A DNA stretch of 7,438 bases. Source: Desulfovibrio sp. Lineage in GTDB: Bacteria; Desulfobacterota; Desulfovibrionia; Desulfovibrionales; Desulfovibrionaceae. Location: assembly GCA_020217165.1 (NCBI GenBank), contig JAIWOE010000182.1:1-7438 (forward strand), in the 5' to 3' direction. The position numbers were made by a program, and so were the translations under genes. Shown here in pieces: positions 6,026 to 7,438 of the stretch. The notes beneath the pieces are model-generated. The model was not told the origin of the DNA, ran no database searches, and saw only the letters and a list, made by a program, of their open reading frames with translations. Position 1 is the first letter of the stretch. Every line of letters starts with the position of its first letter.

Positions 6026-7270
6026 ATGGCTGAGATGTCGGACCCGGTTGCCTATCGGTTTCGCCTGCAGGATGCGCCCCTGGGCGCGCAGATGCTCTTC
6101 GTCGCCTTTGGCGCGCTGGTGCTGGTGCCTTTGCTGACGGGGCTGGATCCCAACGTGGCCCTGTTCACGGCCGGGGCGGGCACCCTGGTGTTTCAGCTGG
6201 TCACCAAGGGCAAGGTCCCGGTGTTTTTGGCCTCGTCCTTCGCCTTTATCCCGGCGCTGATTTATGGCGTCAAAACCTGGGGCATCCCGCCCACCCTGTG
6301 CGGCCTGGCCGCCAGCGGCGTGGTGTATGTGCTGCTCTCCATGGCCATCAAGGTCCGCGGGCCGGAGGTGCTGGAACGGGTCTTGCCGGCGGTGGTTACG
6401 GGGCCGGTCATCATGGTCATCGGCCTCAAGCTGGCGCCAGTGGCCGTGAACATGGCCCTGGGCAAAGCTGGCGACGGTTCCATCCAGCTGGTGCCGGAAA
6501 CCCCGGCCCTCATTGTCTCCATGATTGCCCTGGCCACCACCATGCTGGTGTCCATCCTGGGCCGGGGCTGGCTCAAGCTGTTGCCCATCCTGTGCGGGGT
6601 GGCCACGGGCTACACGGCGGCGCTGCTGCTGGGCATGGTGAGCTTTGCGCCGGTGTCGGCGGCAGCCTGGTTTGCCATGCCGTCCTTCGTGGCGCCGGTG
6701 TGGAGCTGGGAGGCCGTGCTGTTCATCTTGCCCATCGCCATTGCCCCGGCCATTGAGCATGTGGGGGATGTGCTGGCCATCGGGCAGGTGGCCAACAAGA
6801 ATTTCGTCAAGGAGCCTGGCATCCACCGCACCCTGCTGGGGGACGGCCTGGCCACTAGCATGGCGGCCATGCTGGGCGGACCGCCCAACACTACGTATTC
6901 GGAAGTGTCCGGCGCCGTGGCGCTGACAAAATCCTTCAACCCTGCCGTGATGACCTGGGCGGCCCTCACGGCCATCACCCTGGCCTTTGTGGGCAAGCTG
7001 GGGGCCCTGCTGCAGACCGTGCCCGTGCCGGTGATGGGGGGGATTCTGGTGATCCTTTTCGGGGCCATCACCGTGGTGGGCATGAATGCCCTGGTGCGGG
7101 CCAAGGATGACCTGCTGAACCCGCGCACCATGGTCATCATCGCCGTGATTCTGGTGTTCGGCCTGGGAGACATGGGGCTCAACATCGGTGAGTTCAGCCT
7201 GCGCGGCATCGGCCTGGCCGGGATCAGCGGCATTGTGCTGAATCTGATTCTGCCCGGGAAACACGAATAG
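6026..7270 (+). CDS. uraA: Uracil permease, NCS2 family (UraA-like)
   Basis: This 414-residue inner-membrane protein is a nucleobase:proton symporter of the NCS2 family, closest by eye to UraA, which imports uracil for salvage. It is strongly hydrophobic, consistent with 14 membrane segments. Visible family motifs are SSFAFI (70-75) in the broken third segment, EHVGD (244-248) and PNTTYSE (287-293) followed by SGAVALT, and VPVPVMGG (332-339). E244 and E293 correspond to the uracil-binding E241 and E290 of E. coli UraA. The position of His245 is Asp248 here, a substitution I recall in other uracil permeases but which leaves the exact nucleobase less certain. The E. coli cytoplasmic C-terminal tail is missing. 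AAGGAG (6013-6018) lies 7 bases before the ATG. No upp gene is adjacent. Expression may be controlled by the leader terminator upstream. Confidence 0.92.
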   Translation: MAEMSDPVAYRFRLQDAPLGAQMLFVAFGALVLVPLLTGLDPNVALFTAGAGTLVFQLVTKGKVPVFLASSFAFIPALIYGVKTWGIPPTLCGLAASGVVYVLLSMAIKVRGPEVLERVLPAVVTGPVIMVIGLKLAPVAVNMALGKAGDGSIQLVPETPALIVSMIALATTMLVSILGRGWLKLLPILCGVATGYTAALLLGMVSFAPVSAAAWFAMPSFVAPVWSWEAVLFILPIAIAPAIEHVGDVLAIGQVANKNFVKEPGIHRTLLGDGLATSMAAMLGGPPNTTYSEVSGAVALTKSFNPAVMTWAALTAITLAFVGKLGALLQTVPVPVMGGILVILFGAITVVGMNALVRAKDDLLNPRTMVIIAVILVFGLGDMGLNIGEFSLRGIGLAGISGIVLNLILPGKHE

Positions 7271-7299
7271 CCGCCAGCCGCACCGGCGCTGCATCAACG

Positions 7300-7352
7300 A
7301 GCACCCCAGGGATCAAACACCGGCTGCGCGCCGGTGCGGTCCCTGGGGTGCT
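7300..7352. terminator. Long hairpin between uraA and the convergent last gene
   Basis: AGCACCCCAGGGA (7300-7312) and TCCCTGGGGTGCT (7340-7352) form a perfect 13-bp stem. A second perfect 7-bp stem, CACCGGC/GCCGGTG (7318-7324/7330-7336), is stacked inside around a TGCGC loop. It lies 29 bases after the uraA stop and its right arm overlaps the stop codon of the minus-strand gene. It lacks a T-run on either strand, so the terminator role is inferred from its position between convergent genes. Confidence 0.55.
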
Positions 7353-7438
7353 ATTCTGAACGGCAGGATGACACGTCTTCCTGCAGGCGGGCGCCCTGGC
7401 GCAACAGGCTGTAGAGCTCAAAGCTTTCCAAGGCATTG
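7351..7438 (-). CDS. C-terminal end of an unidentified minus-strand gene (partial)
   Basis: On the minus strand the last bases of the window read as 28 codons, NALESFELYSLLRQGARLQE followed by DVSSCRSE, and then TAG at 7353-7351. The helical, amphipathic look of the first 20 residues, a stop followed at once by the long intergenic hairpin, and the convergent arrangement with uraA suggest a true C-terminus. The other minus-strand frame that is open here is Cys/Pro/Arg-rich and runs antisense into uraA, so it is less likely. Too little is present to assign a family; the gene begins beyond the right edge. Confidence 0.55.
   Translation of the reverse strand, partial: NALESFELYSLLRQGARLQEDVSSCRSE

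Noticed and set aside
4390..6027. A minus-strand frame stays open continuously from 6027 through yebC and rlmE into the glycosyltransferase, over 1000 codons.
   Set aside because: The part above 4389 is antisense to two well-conserved genes, is rich in His, Gly and Gln, and matches no protein family. Long open antisense frames are common in GC-rich DNA.
5838..6137. A 99-codon plus-strand frame starting in the uraA leader, considered as a leader peptide.
   Set aside because: It runs through the terminator and deep into uraA in another frame, has no clear Shine-Dalgarno and no informative codon run.
5720..7297. A 525-codon minus-strand frame antisense to uraA.
   Set aside because: Its translation is a His/Gln/Gly-rich low-complexity sequence typical of the antisense of a membrane protein gene, and uraA on the plus strand is unambiguous.
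7224..7436. A 70-codon minus-strand frame at the right edge beginning MPWKALSS.
   Set aside because: It is Cys/Pro/Arg-rich and runs antisense into uraA. The neighbouring frame ending at 7351 has a more protein-like composition and a stop at the intergenic hairpin.

Overview
The window is ordinary chromosomal DNA from a GC-rich Gram-negative bacterium. Gene content suggests a sulfate-reducing Desulfovibrionaceae-type organism (Desulfobacterota): a B12-riboswitch-controlled metE, a DUF3880/CgeB-type glycosyltransferase, and an RlmE beginning MKKYQDHYFKKAK. This taxonomic call is an inference from protein style. No mobile element, CRISPR array, tRNA or rRNA was seen.

Layout. Positions 1-61 carry the intrinsic terminator of a gene that lies before the window. 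A sigma70-like promoter (165-193) then leads into a long 5' leader with a cobalamin riboswitch (about 194-352) and a ribosome-binding-site switch (347-503), followed by metE (511-2799, +), the B12-independent methionine synthase. Convergent to it is a 506-residue glycosyltransferase (2869-4389, -). Almost back-to-back with its start is rlmE (4426-5025, +), the 23S rRNA 2'-O-methyltransferase, then yebC (5074-5820, +), a YebC/TACO1-family factor. A 205-base gap holds two hairpins, one a clear intrinsic terminator, before uraA (6026-7270, +), an NCS2 uracil permease. A long hairpin separates uraA from the last 28 codons of a convergent gene running off the right edge (7351-7438, -).

How the parts work together. 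The metE leader can be read as a switch. A segment just after the B12 box (347-354) can either close the aptamer (with 194-199) or pair with 468-475. In the second case the metE Shine-Dalgarno is freed from a sequestering hairpin (472-479 with 496-503). The expected logic is that MetE is made only when cobalamin is scarce. The rlmE and yebC genes both serve ribosome function and may be co-transcribed, although a hairpin with a short T-tract overlaps the rlmE stop codon. The uraA leader contains a helix that competes with the terminator stem, suggesting transcription attenuation of uracil uptake; no known ligand-binding motif was recognised there. This leader is the least explained part of the window. 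The genes themselves are standard housekeeping functions, with the glycosyltransferase as the one accessory-type gene.
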